DNA of 15,367 nt from Betaproteobacteria bacterium (GTDB lineage: Bacteria; Pseudomonadota; Gammaproteobacteria; Burkholderiales; Usitatibacteraceae). Positions 1-9,752 of this stretch are shown one piece after another. The position numbers and the translations under genes were made by a program. Position 1 is the first letter of the stretch; each line of letters opens with the position of its first letter. Where the stretch lies: positions 1 to 15,367 of the forward strand of contig JAAOZZ010000223.1 of the NCBI GenBank assembly GCA_012274175.1, written 5' to 3'. The notes beneath the pieces are model-generated. The model did no database searches. It was not told where the DNA came from and was given only the letters and a program-made list of their open reading frames with translations.

Positions 1-2361
<2,361 letters not shown>

Positions 2362-3183
2362 TCAGTCGCCGCGCAGCAGTTCGTTGATCCCCGTCTTGGA
2401 GCGGGTCTTCGAATCCACCTGCTTTATGATCACGGCGCAGTAGAGACTATACCGGCCATCCCCACCGGGCAAGCTGCCGGAAACGACGACACTTCCGGGC
2501 GGAATCTTCCCGTAGGACACCTCGCCCGTGGCGCGGTTGTAGATCTTGGTGCTCTGGCCGATGTACACGCCCATGGAGATCACGGAGCCCTCGCCGACGA
2601 TGACGCCCTCGACGATCTCGCTCCGCGCCCCGATGAAGCAGCCGTCCTCGATCACGGTGGGATTGGCCTGCAGGGGCTCGAGCACGCCGCCGATGCCCAC
2701 GCCGCCCGACAGGTGCACGTTCTTTCCGATCTGCGCGCAGGATCCCACGGTGGCCCAGGTGTCCACCATGGCGCCCTCGTCCACGTACGCTCCCACGTTC
2801 ACGTAGGAGGGCATCAGCACCACGTTCTTGGCGATGAAGGCACCGTGGCGCGCGGCCGCGGGCGGCACCACGCGATAGCCGCCGGCCTGGAAATCTTCCT
2901 GGGAAAAGTTCGCGAACTTCGAGTCCACCTTGTCGAAATAGTGGGTGTAGCCGCCCTGCATGATCCCGTTGTCCCGCAGCCGGAAGGAAAGCAGCACCGC
3001 TTTCTTGAGCCATTGGTGCGTGATCCATTCGCCGCCACGCTTCTCGGCCACCCGCAGGCGCCCCGCGTCCAGCTCCGCCAAAACCTGCGCCACCGCGGAG
3101 GCGACCTCCGGGTTCGCGGAGGCGGGCGAGAGCCCGGCCCGGCGCTCGAACGCCTCGTCGATGATCGCTTGCAGGCCGCTCAT
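2362..3183 (-). CDS. dapD: 2,3,4,5-tetrahydropyridine-2,6-dicarboxylate N-succinyltransferase
   Basis: DapD transfers succinyl from succinyl-CoA to tetrahydrodipicolinate, the committed step of the succinylase branch of lysine/diaminopimelate synthesis. The protein is 273 residues, essentially the length of the E. coli enzyme. It has an alpha-helical N-terminal domain (about 1-95, with [16 protein letters not shown] at 53-68), then a left-handed beta-helix of hexapeptide repeats (about 105-235; examples [16 protein letters not shown] and [18 protein letters not shown]) and a short C-terminal domain. It forms trimers in known relatives. The ATG overlaps the dapC stop as ATGA, so the two are translationally coupled and their products act in consecutive steps. 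An in-frame reading continuing further upstream is only read-through of the dapC region and not a real extension. Confidence 0.96.
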   Translation of the reverse strand: MSGLQAIIDEAFERRAGLSPASANPEVASAVAQVLAELDAGRLRVAEKRGGEWITHQWLKKAVLLSFRLRDNGIMQGGYTHYFDKVDSKFANFSQEDFQAGGYRVVPPAAARHGAFIAKNVVLMPSYVNVGAYVDEGAMVDTWATVGSCAQIGKNVHLSGGVGIGGVLEPLQANPTVIEDGCFIGARSEIVEGVIVGEGSVISMGVYIGQSTKIYNRATGEVSYGKIPPGSVVVSGSLPGGDGRYSLYCAVIIKQVDSKTRSKTGINELLRGD

Positions 3184-4403
3184 CGGGCGCCGGCCCCGGC
3201 GTGGGCGGGCTCGCGCGCGAGCGCGAAATCGCGGATGCGGCGGGCGGCCTCGACGGTCTCCTCGAGGGTGGAGACCAGCGCGATGCGCACGAAGCCGCGG
3301 CCCGGGTTCACCCCGCGGGCCTCGCGGGCAATGTAGCTGCCCGGGAGCACCGTCACGTGGGCGCGGGCGAAGAGCTCGCGCGTGAAGGCGAGGTCGTCGC
3401 CGCCCACATCGGCCCAGAAATAGAAGCCGGCGTCGGGACGCACGAGGGGCATCACCGGATGCACGAGCGCGTGGAAGGCGGTGAACTTCTCGCGGTAGAG
3501 GCGGCGGTTGTCGGCCACGTGGGCCTCGTCCTTCCACGCCGCGATCGAGGCGAGCTGCACGGGATTGCTCATCTGCGCTCCGTGGTAGGTGCGATAGAGC
3601 ACGAAGGGCTCCAGGATCGCGCGGTCCCCGGCGGCGAAACCCGAGCGCAGCCCCGGGGCGCTCGAGCGCTTCGAAAGCGACCCCATGACAACGAGGCGCG
3701 GAAAGCCTTCCCGTCCCAGCCGGCGGGCCGCGGCGAGCGCTCCCAGGGGCGGCTTCGACTCGTCGAAGTAGAGCTCGCCGTAGCACTCGTCGGAGACGAT
3801 GACGAAGCCGTGCCGGTCGGAGAGCTCGAAGAGCCGCTTCCATTCCTCGATCGACATCACGCGGCCGGTCGGATTGCCGGGCGAGCACGCGTAGAGCAGG
3901 CGCGTGCGTTTCCACACGTCTTCGGGGACCGCGTCCCAGTCGGGACGGAAGCCGTCGCGCGCGAGCGCATTCACGAAGTACGGCTTCGCCCCGGCGAGCA
4001 GCGCCGCGCCCTCGTAGATCTGGTAGAACGGGTTCGGGCAGACGACCAGCCCATCGGCATCGGCCGGGTCGAGCACCGCCTGCGCGATGGAGAAGAGCGC
4101 CTCGCGGCTGCCCAGCACCGGGATCACTTCCTTTTCCGCGTCGAGGCTTCCCAGGCCGTGGCGCCGGGCGAGCCATTCGGCGAGGGTCGCGCGCAGCTCC
4201 GGCAGGCCCAGCGTGACCGGATAGCGCGCGAGCGCGCCGAGGTTCGCGGTGAGCGCGTCGCGCACGAGCTGCGGAGTGGCATGCTGCGGCTCCCCGAGGC
4301 TCAACGGGATGGCGCGCATGCCCGCGGGCGGCGCCACGTCGGCCAGGAGCCTGCGCAGCCGTTCGAAGGGATAGGGCTGGAGCAGCCCGAGGCGGGGATT
4401 CAT
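3180..4403 (-). CDS. dapC: Succinyldiaminopimelate transaminase
   Basis: A PLP-dependent fold-type I aminotransferase of 407 residues. DapC converts N-succinyl-2-amino-6-ketopimelate and glutamate to N-succinyl-LL-diaminopimelate, between DapD and DapE. Motifs: [16 protein letters not shown] at the start (typical of proteobacterial DapC and the reason for this start), SLGEP (35-39), SPGNPTG (174-180), SDECY (204-208; D205 contacts the PLP pyridine nitrogen), and [15 protein letters not shown] (242-256) with K245 as the Schiff-base lysine. The gene follows the methyltransferase by 35 nt and overlaps dapD by 4 nt. A GGGGGA directly abuts the ATG, too close for a normal ribosome-binding site. 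The assignment to DapC rather than a general aminotransferase rests on the N-terminus, the motifs and the dapD neighbour. Confidence 0.93.
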   Translation of the reverse strand: MNPRLGLLQPYPFERLRRLLADVAPPAGMRAIPLSLGEPQHATPQLVRDALTANLGALARYPVTLGLPELRATLAEWLARRHGLGSLDAEKEVIPVLGSREALFSIAQAVLDPADADGLVVCPNPFYQIYEGAALLAGAKPYFVNALARDGFRPDWDAVPEDVWKRTRLLYACSPGNPTGRVMSIEEWKRLFELSDRHGFVIVSDECYGELYFDESKPPLGALAAARRLGREGFPRLVVMGSLSKRSSAPGLRSGFAAGDRAILEPFVLYRTYHGAQMSNPVQLASIAAWKDEAHVADNRRLYREKFTAFHALVHPVMPLVRPDAGFYFWADVGGDDLAFTRELFARAHVTVLPGSYIAREARGVNPGRGFVRIALVSTLEETVEAARRIRDFALAREPAHAGAGAR

Positions 4404-4410
4404 TCCCCCG

Positions 4411-4416
4411 ATTATA
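4411..4416 (-). promoter_or_regulatory. Candidate -10 box (TATAAT) just before dapC
   Basis: A perfect TATAAT on the minus strand ends 7 nt before the dapC ATG, in the 35-nt spacer after the methyltransferase gene. A perfect consensus is notable in such GC-rich DNA. I see no TTGACA-like -35 at 15-19 bp. If used, transcription would begin at or next to the ATG, giving a leaderless or nearly leaderless dapC transcript and a separate dap promoter inside the long operon. This is pattern-based only. Confidence 0.4.
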
Positions 4417-4438
4417 GGTGAGGGGCGCCGGTCGACGG

Positions 4439-5524
4439 CTACGGGTGCGGCGGCCCGGCGTCGGGATCGCGCTGCGCGAGCCATCCCAGCCGGACGAAGG
4501 GCAGGCGCAGCCACCAGCGCCAGCCGCGCCGCCGCTCGATCTCCCGCGCCGCTTCCACGAGCGCCCCGTCGCGCTGTGCGAGGACCGCATCGCGCTCGGC
4601 GAGCGTGCCCGCGATGCGGGCGATCTCCGCCTCGACGGTCATCTTCGCGCCGAGCGCGGCGCGCACCTCGTCCTGCAGCTGCATCACCGAGCGCTCGCGC
4701 ACCGCCACCTGCTCCACGAGGGAATCGGCGCGCGCGACGCACTGCTGCAGCTCGCCCATCACCTTCTCGTAGTCGCGATGGACCCAGTCGCCGCGGTCGG
4801 AGAGCACCGAGAGCGCTGGCGCGACCGCCTCGAGGTCCGCGCGGGTGCGGCTCGCCACCACCAGGAAATAGAGCGGGCTCTCGATCCGTCCCCTTGCCTC
4901 GGCGGGGCGCGCCTCGTCCACCTCCACCAGCTGGGCCGCGGCCGGTCCCGGCGCCTCGGGCGCGATGAGGGAGAAGAACGTGGGGCGCTGGCCGTACCAG
5001 GCGCATTCGGGGAAACGCCGCGCGACGAGCTGCGCCAGCTCCTCGCGATAGAGCTCGCGCACGTGGAACGGGTTGGCGAAGGCGCGCTTGTCGCTGTACT
5101 CGAGCCTGTTGGGGCAGGACAGGATGAGCACGCCTCCGGGAGCGAGCACGCGCGCGAGCTCGTCCACGAAGGCCTCCTGCTCGGCGATGTGCTCGAGGGT
5201 CTCGAAGGAGACCGCCACGTCGATGCTCCCGTCGCCCACCGGAAGCCCCGTGCATGGAGCGCAGGCGAAGGCCACGTTGCCGAGGCCGGCGTACTCGGCC
5301 CGGGCATGGTCGACCGCCGCGGGCGAGAGGTCCACGCCCGTCACGTGGGCCGCGGTGCGCGCGAGCAGCGCCGAGCCGTAGCCCTCGCCGCACGCGGCGT
5401 CCAGCACGCGCTTGCCGCCGACCCAGCGCGCGGCGAAATGGTAGCGATGCCAGTGCTCGACCCAGATCTCGCCCTTCGTGCCGGGGACGAAGCGCTCGCC
5501 GGTGAACGGCAGCTCGGCGCTCAT
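4439..5524 (-). CDS. Class I SAM-dependent methyltransferase with C-terminal coiled coil and amphipathic tail
   Basis: A 361-residue protein. Residues 1-225 form a class I (Methyltransf_11-like) Rossmann domain: FTGERFVPG near the N-terminus, SAM-binding [11 protein letters not shown] (40-50), GVDLSP (63-68; D65 as the likely ribose-binding acid) and FETLEHI (107-113). The start FTGERFVP with EHWHRY is common in methyltransferases found in surface-polysaccharide clusters. Residues about 250-332 are rich in E, A, R, Q and L in heptad-like order, a likely coiled coil. Residues 333-350 ([18 protein letters not shown]) are basic and aromatic/hydrophobic, a possible membrane-binding helix. The ATG overlaps the upstream glycosyltransferase stop as ATGA, and no ribosome-binding site is evident, so expression probably depends on coupling. 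The substrate is unknown; a sugar or glycan on the cytoplasmic face of the membrane is the inference. Confidence 0.85.
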   Translation of the reverse strand: MSAELPFTGERFVPGTKGEIWVEHWHRYHFAARWVGGKRVLDAACGEGYGSALLARTAAHVTGVDLSPAAVDHARAEYAGLGNVAFACAPCTGLPVGDGSIDVAVSFETLEHIAEQEAFVDELARVLAPGGVLILSCPNRLEYSDKRAFANPFHVRELYREELAQLVARRFPECAWYGQRPTFFSLIAPEAPGPAAAQLVEVDEARPAEARGRIESPLYFLVVASRTRADLEAVAPALSVLSDRGDWVHRDYEKVMGELQQCVARADSLVEQVAVRERSVMQLQDEVRAALGAKMTVEAEIARIAGTLAERDAVLAQRDGALVEAAREIERRRGWRWWLRLPFVRLGWLAQRDPDAGPPHP

Positions 5525-7350
5525 GGCCGGCGCGCGAAGCGGCGCACCACGCCGCGCAGCGGACGGCGGAACGCCGCGGCGCGGGCGAGCCAGCGGTTCG
5601 CACCCACGATGCGGCGCAGGTCGTTGCGCGTGACCATCATCAGCGCCTCGTTGCGCACGTAGGCGTCGGCCATCTCGGAGATCTCCCGCGGCGAGAACGT
5701 GACGTGCATCGCGCGCTGGCGCTCGAGCGCGTCGGCGTAGGCGCGGTCGAGCAGCCCCTGGCGCTCGGCGGCGACGAAGGCATCGGCGGGCACGCGGTAT
5801 TTCGACGTGGTCTTCTCGACGAGCACGAAGTCGTCCTCGAGCGTGTAGCGCGTCCACAGGTTCCAGTCCTCGAGCTGGTCCATGTCCTCGGCGAAACCGC
5901 CCCGGCGCTCGTACAGGCGGCGGTGGAAGAGCACCGCCTGGATCGGAAGGTAATTGTGGTGCCAGAGCGCCAGGCGGTCAAAGCGCTGGCGGTGGCGCGT
6001 GAGGTGCAGCACTTCCTCGTACCGGGCGCGGTCGCGGTCGACCAAGCGGGTCTGGGTCTCCCACGCGAGCGCATAGGCGCCAGCGGCCCCCGAGGCGAGC
6101 GCCGCATCCACGAGCACCTCCACGTGGTCGGCGAAGAAGACATCGTCGTCGTCGAGGAAGTTGAGCCATTCGCCCCGCGCCTCGGCGAGCGCGGCGTTGC
6201 CCGTCCGGGCCCGGCCCGCGCGCTCGCCCGTCGCGCGGTAGCGCACTTCGAGGCGGCCGCGGAATTCCTCGACCACCTCCTTCGAGCGCTCCGGCCCGTC
6301 CTCGATCACCACCACCTCCAGGTTCCCGTAGGTCTGGTTCGCGCACGAGGCGAGGGCTTCCCGCAGCCACGCCGGACGGTCGGCGGTGCGGATGAGGATG
6401 GACACGAGCGGCCGCGCGCGCCCGGGAACCTCGCGGCGCGATGCGAACTCGACGAACGCGCCGTCCCTGCGCGTCTCGTAGCCCCAGCCCTCGAACTGCG
6501 GGCGGAAGGTCTCGGTGGGGCGCACGCGCGACCATGCGAACCGGGGCCAGCGGGCGAGGAAGCGAAGCCCGGAGCGCGCGAGGCCGATGCGCCGTCCCGG
6601 AAAGGAAGGCGGGGCCACGATCTCGCCGCCCAGCATCGCGAGGCCCTGCAGCGTGCGCAGCCACCCGCCGTATCGCGCCCGCAGCGCGAGATTGGTCGCG
6701 ACGCCGCCGAACACCTGCAGGGGCTTCACCTCCGCCGCCCGGGCGTAGGTGCGGTGCACGACCGCGAGCTTCGGCTGGTAGAGCACCTTCCAGCCCCGGG
6801 CGCGCAGGCGCCACGACAGGTCCACGTCCTCGCCGTACATGAAGAGGAGCGGATCGAAGCCGCCCACCGCCTCGAACGCCGCGCGCCGCACGAGGAGCGC
6901 CGCGCCGCTCGCCCAGGAAGTCTCGAGGGATACGGGGTCGTAGGCCTTCGGATGCTCGTAGGGAATCTGGCGCAGCTCCCACGCGGCGACCTCGGCGGCG
7001 CCGGTTTCGGCCGCCGCGAGCAGGCCGTCGAGCGTTCCGGGCTCGAGCACGCAATCCTGGTTGAGGAGCAGCGCGAAGGGCGCGCGTCCCCTCGCCATCG
7101 CCCCGTTGTGGCCGCGCCCGTAACCCAGGTTCGCCGGGGAGTGCCGCACGTCGACGGCCGCGAAGCCGGCGCACTCGCGCCGCGCGAGCTCCGCGATCCG
7201 CTCCGCGACCGCCGCGTCGGGACCGTTGTCGTGGATGAAGAGCGCACGCGAGACCGGATCGGCCGTGGGCTCGGAGAGGCTGGCGAGGAGTTGCTGGAGG
7301 AGCGCGAAGTCGGGAAGGTAGGTGACGATGCAGACGTCAATTTCGCGCAT
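5521..7350 (-). CDS. Two-domain family 2 glycosyltransferase
   Basis: A 609-residue protein with two GT-A fold GT2 domains in tandem. Domain 1 (about 1-235) resembles rhamnosyltransferase-type enzymes: VCIVTY (6-11), NLGYGRGHN (74-82), a DXD-like acidic site in LLNQDC (95-100) and MYGEDVDLSWRLRARGW (171-187). Domain 2 (about 314-520) begins PLVSILIRTADRP and has ANQTYGNLEVVVIEDG (337-352), the metal-binding LDDDDV (399-404) and EDWNLWTRY (494-502). Both catalytic sites look intact, so it may add two sugars in sequence to a growing chain; this is inference. The last 25 residues are strongly basic (ending [15 protein letters not shown]), suggesting contact with membrane lipid. The ATG lies inside the end of the GT4 gene (14-nt overlap) and is preceded by GAGGA at 9 nt. 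No transmembrane segment is evident. Confidence 0.9.
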   Translation of the reverse strand: MREIDVCIVTYLPDFALLQQLLASLSEPTADPVSRALFIHDNGPDAAVAERIAELARRECAGFAAVDVRHSPANLGYGRGHNGAMARGRAPFALLLNQDCVLEPGTLDGLLAAAETGAAEVAAWELRQIPYEHPKAYDPVSLETSWASGAALLVRRAAFEAVGGFDPLLFMYGEDVDLSWRLRARGWKVLYQPKLAVVHRTYARAAEVKPLQVFGGVATNLALRARYGGWLRTLQGLAMLGGEIVAPPSFPGRRIGLARSGLRFLARWPRFAWSRVRPTETFRPQFEGWGYETRRDGAFVEFASRREVPGRARPLVSILIRTADRPAWLREALASCANQTYGNLEVVVIEDGPERSKEVVEEFRGRLEVRYRATGERAGRARTGNAALAEARGEWLNFLDDDDVFFADHVEVLVDAALASGAAGAYALAWETQTRLVDRDRARYEEVLHLTRHRQRFDRLALWHHNYLPIQAVLFHRRLYERRGGFAEDMDQLEDWNLWTRYTLEDDFVLVEKTTSKYRVPADAFVAAERQGLLDRAYADALERQRAMHVTFSPREISEMADAYVRNEALMMVTRNDLRRIVGANRWLARAAAFRRPLRGVVRRFARRP

Positions 7351-8812
7351 CGCGGATCTTCCTCAGCAGCAGCCGGCGCACGAGGCCCGGAAGCGATTCG
7401 AGGGCTTGGCGGTGGATGCGAAGCTCGGCGTTCTCCTCGGCGAAGGCGCGCCGGGCCTCGACTTCCCGTGCGAGCTCGGCCTGGAGTGCGGCGACATCGC
7501 CTTCCAGCTTCGCGATCCACGCGCGCGACTCGGTCTCGAAGCGCCTCGCGCGCTCGCGCTCCGCCTCGAGCCCCGTGCGCCGCTGCACCAGCTCGTCGGC
7601 GAGGCGGACCAGTTCCTGGCGGAAGAGCGCCCCGTCCAGGCTCGTGGCAAGCAGCCGCTGCACCTCGTCGGCGCGCGCATCGAGTGGCACTCCGGCGTCG
7701 ATCCCGAACCGGGCGTAGAGGGCGTCGAGGGAACGGGTCATGGATTCGAGGGTCGGGACGCGATCGGGGTCGGCCGCGCGAAGCTGGGATATTACCCGTG
7801 CGAGCTCAGGGTTCCCCGCGGGCACGAGGATGCCGCGCAGGGCCCGCGCGATTTCCCCGGCGCTCGCGCCCGGGCCCATGGTCCATCCGCCGCCGTGATC
7901 GGCCACGCGCTCGCCCAGCGCACCTTGCGCCGGCACGAGCACGGGCACGCCGGCCGACCAGACGTCGGAGAGCGCATAGCTGAAGCTTTCGGGCACGCGG
8001 TTGGGAAAGAGTGCGACTTCGGCGCGATAGGCGCGCAGGAGCGCGCCCACGTCGTCATCGTCGTAGGCGCCGTGCACGTAGAGGTGATCGCCGCGCCATC
8101 CGGGCGCGACCTGCGCGTCGAGGTAGCCGATCACGACGATCGCGATGTCGGACCCGGCGAGCGCGCCGTCCAGGGCGTCCAGCACGGCGCTGCCCTTGTG
8201 GGGGCCGATCGAGCCCAGCACCGCCGCCACGTGCCGCGGCCTGCGCGCCGCGAATGCCGCTCGCGCCTCGGCCGGGCGATCGGGCGGGGGCAACGGGGGC
8301 GAGCCGTTGGGAATCACCGCGACTTCAAGCCCCGCGATGTGCTCCCGGGCGAGGCCCGCGATGAAGCGCGAAGGTGCCACGACCGCCGCCGCTTCGCGAG
8401 CGAACGCGGCCGTCTGCGCGAGCCACGGCGGATCGGCCCGCGCGCTGGCGCCGGGCTCGAATCCTTCGCGGCGCAGGAAGAGCACGTCATGGAGCGTGAG
8501 CAGGCGCGGCACGCCGAGCGCATGGGCCGCCCAGGAGGCGCGCTCGCGCGGGGCATCCGCCACGGAATGGGCGTGCACGATGCCCACGCCTTCGCTTCGC
8601 AGCCAGCGCTCGAGCACCCGCGGCTCGCGCGCCAATGCCTCTCGGTCCAGCGGCAGGATGCGCCGCTCGCCGAGGATCTCGATCGCGTCGGCGGCCTCGG
8701 CCGCATGCCACACGAAATGGCGGCGCGGAGCCCCGCGCGCGATGTCGCGCACGTGGCGGTCCACGCCGCCCCCGGGCAGCGAGGTGACGTGGAGCACCGC
8801 GCAATCGGTCAT
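7337..8812 (-). CDS. GT4-family glycosyltransferase with C-terminal coiled coil
   Basis: A 491-residue protein. Residues 1-375 form a GT-B fold of the GT4 type: LHVTSLPGGGVDRHV (7-21) as the acceptor-side glycine-rich loop, IVHAHS (78-83), LLTLHDV (104-110), VVAPSRF (144-150), VIPNG (166-170), LGSIGPHKG (199-207) opening the donor domain, and FPNRVPESFSYALSDVWSAG (269-288). The usual E-x7-E motif reads E275-x7-D283, a conservative change. Residues about 395-470 (ELVRLADELVQRRTGLEAER and following) are a probable coiled coil. The protein ends in a leucine/arginine-rich tail (LPGLVRRLLLRKIRDARN, 474-491). It is the first gene of the minus-strand run. The ATG at 8812 was chosen because it gives the normal GT4 N-terminus; more upstream codons would cross the divergent EamA gene. 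Sugar and acceptor are unknown. Confidence 0.87.
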   Translation of the reverse strand: MTDCAVLHVTSLPGGGVDRHVRDIARGAPRRHFVWHAAEAADAIEILGERRILPLDREALAREPRVLERWLRSEGVGIVHAHSVADAPRERASWAAHALGVPRLLTLHDVLFLRREGFEPGASARADPPWLAQTAAFAREAAAVVAPSRFIAGLAREHIAGLEVAVIPNGSPPLPPPDRPAEARAAFAARRPRHVAAVLGSIGPHKGSAVLDALDGALAGSDIAIVVIGYLDAQVAPGWRGDHLYVHGAYDDDDVGALLRAYRAEVALFPNRVPESFSYALSDVWSAGVPVLVPAQGALGERVADHGGGWTMGPGASAGEIARALRGILVPAGNPELARVISQLRAADPDRVPTLESMTRSLDALYARFGIDAGVPLDARADEVQRLLATSLDGALFRQELVRLADELVQRRTGLEAERERARRFETESRAWIAKLEGDVAALQAELAREVEARRAFAEENAELRIHRQALESLPGLVRRLLLRKIRDARN

Positions 8813-8831
8813 AATTTTCGATAGTACCGTG
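8810..8831. promoter_or_regulatory. Compressed divergent start region of the GT4 and EamA genes
   Basis: Only 16 bp (8813-8828) separate the two divergent start codons. This AT-rich patch contains CATAAT on the plus strand (8810-8815) and TACTAT on the minus strand (8826-8821), both resembling -10 boxes. No Shine-Dalgarno is visible for either gene. If these are used, both transcripts would start within a few nt of their start codon. I could not find good -35 boxes, so the promoters may lie elsewhere in the flanking coding sequence. Confidence 0.3.
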
Positions 8832-9746
8832 AAGATTCCCGCCTCCGCGCCGACCTGGGCGCTCCTCGCCGGCGCCGCCCTCTGGGGCGTGGTCTGGTAT
8901 CCGTATCGGCTGCTGGCGCAGTCGGGATTCGACGGCATCTGGGCCACGGTGGCGACTTACGGCACCGCGTTGATCGTGGGCGTGGCGCTCTTTCCCCGCG
9001 AGGCCATGCGCCTCAGGCGCATGCCGCCCCTCGCGTTGCTGATGGGACTTGCCATCGGCTGGAGCAATCTCGCGTACGTGCTCGGCATCCTCGACGGCGA
9101 GGTGATGCGCGTGCTGCTGCTCTTCTACCTCGCGCCCCTGTGGACCGTCCCGCTCGCCTGGCTCGTGCTGCGCGAGCGCCTCGATGCGCCCGGCGTGGGC
9201 GTGATGGCCCTCGCGTTCGCGGGCGCCATGGCGATGCTCTGGAAGCCGAACCTTGGCGTGCCCTGGCCCACGGCGCGCGCCGAATGGCTCGGCCTCGCCG
9301 CGGGATTCCTCTTCGCGCTGGGCAACGTGCTGATCCGCCGCCTTTCCACCATGACCGACGCGGGCAAGTCGATCGTGATCTGGGCCGGGGTGACCTTCGC
9401 CGCGCTGGTGCATGCGCCCGCGAGCACCGTGGGCGCCCACGAGCTCGGCCACGCGGTGTGCGCGCAATGGCCGCTCGTCGCGGGCATCGGGGTCGTGCTG
9501 GTCGCCATGAGCCTCGCGCTGCAATACGGCCTCGCGCGCATGCCGGCCAATCGCGCGATCGTCATCCTGCTCTCGGAGCTCGTGGTGGCCGCGATCGCGG
9601 CCTACGCGCTCGCGGGCGAAACCCTGCGAGCGCAGGACTGGCTGGGCGGCGCGCTCATCGTCGCGGCGAGCCTCGCGAGCGGGTGGCTCAACGCGCGGCA
9701 GCCGGGGCCCGTTCCACGGCCCGCGGACGCCGGCGAGCGCGGCTGA
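8829..9746 (+). CDS. EamA-family (DMT superfamily) transporter
   Basis: A 305-residue inner-membrane protein with about ten hydrophobic segments arranged as two EamA repeats (about 10-137 and 153-288). Typical features are WALLAGAALWGVVWYPYR at the start, LLLFYLAPLWTVPLAW (96-111) ending repeat 1 with LRERLDAPG, and the equivalent AIVILLSELVVAAIAAYAL with AGETL (243-265) in repeat 2. Family members export or take up amino acids, nucleotides or other metabolites; the substrate cannot be read from the sequence. The start is GTG at 8829, the only reasonable start before the first membrane segment, with no clear ribosome-binding site. It is divergent from the GT4 gene and converges on the S9 peptidase gene with 6 bp between stops. 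It appears to be a single-gene unit. Confidence 0.88.
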   Translation: MKIPASAPTWALLAGAALWGVVWYPYRLLAQSGFDGIWATVATYGTALIVGVALFPREAMRLRRMPPLALLMGLAIGWSNLAYVLGILDGEVMRVLLLFYLAPLWTVPLAWLVLRERLDAPGVGVMALAFAGAMAMLWKPNLGVPWPTARAEWLGLAAGFLFALGNVLIRRLSTMTDAGKSIVIWAGVTFAALVHAPASTVGAHELGHAVCAQWPLVAGIGVVLVAMSLALQYGLARMPANRAIVILLSELVVAAIAAYALAGETLRAQDWLGGALIVAASLASGWLNARQPGPVPRPADAGERG

Positions 9747-9752
9747 AGGCGC

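Noticed and set aside
2362..4590. A 742-codon minus-strand frame apparently fusing dapD to upstream sequence.
   Set aside because: Residues before the MSGLQ start are a frame-shifted reading of dapC, extremely Arg/Ala-rich; DapD is full length without them.
3180..5603. An 807-codon minus-strand frame apparently fusing dapC to upstream sequence.
   Set aside because: The part upstream of 4403 is an out-of-frame reading of the methyltransferase gene; DapC begins at its normal MNPRL start.
5704..7983. A 759-codon plus-strand open frame across the glycosyltransferase genes.
   Set aside because: It mirrors codon use of the GT2 and GT4 genes on the other strand and is rich in Arg, Gly, His and Ala, with no motif.
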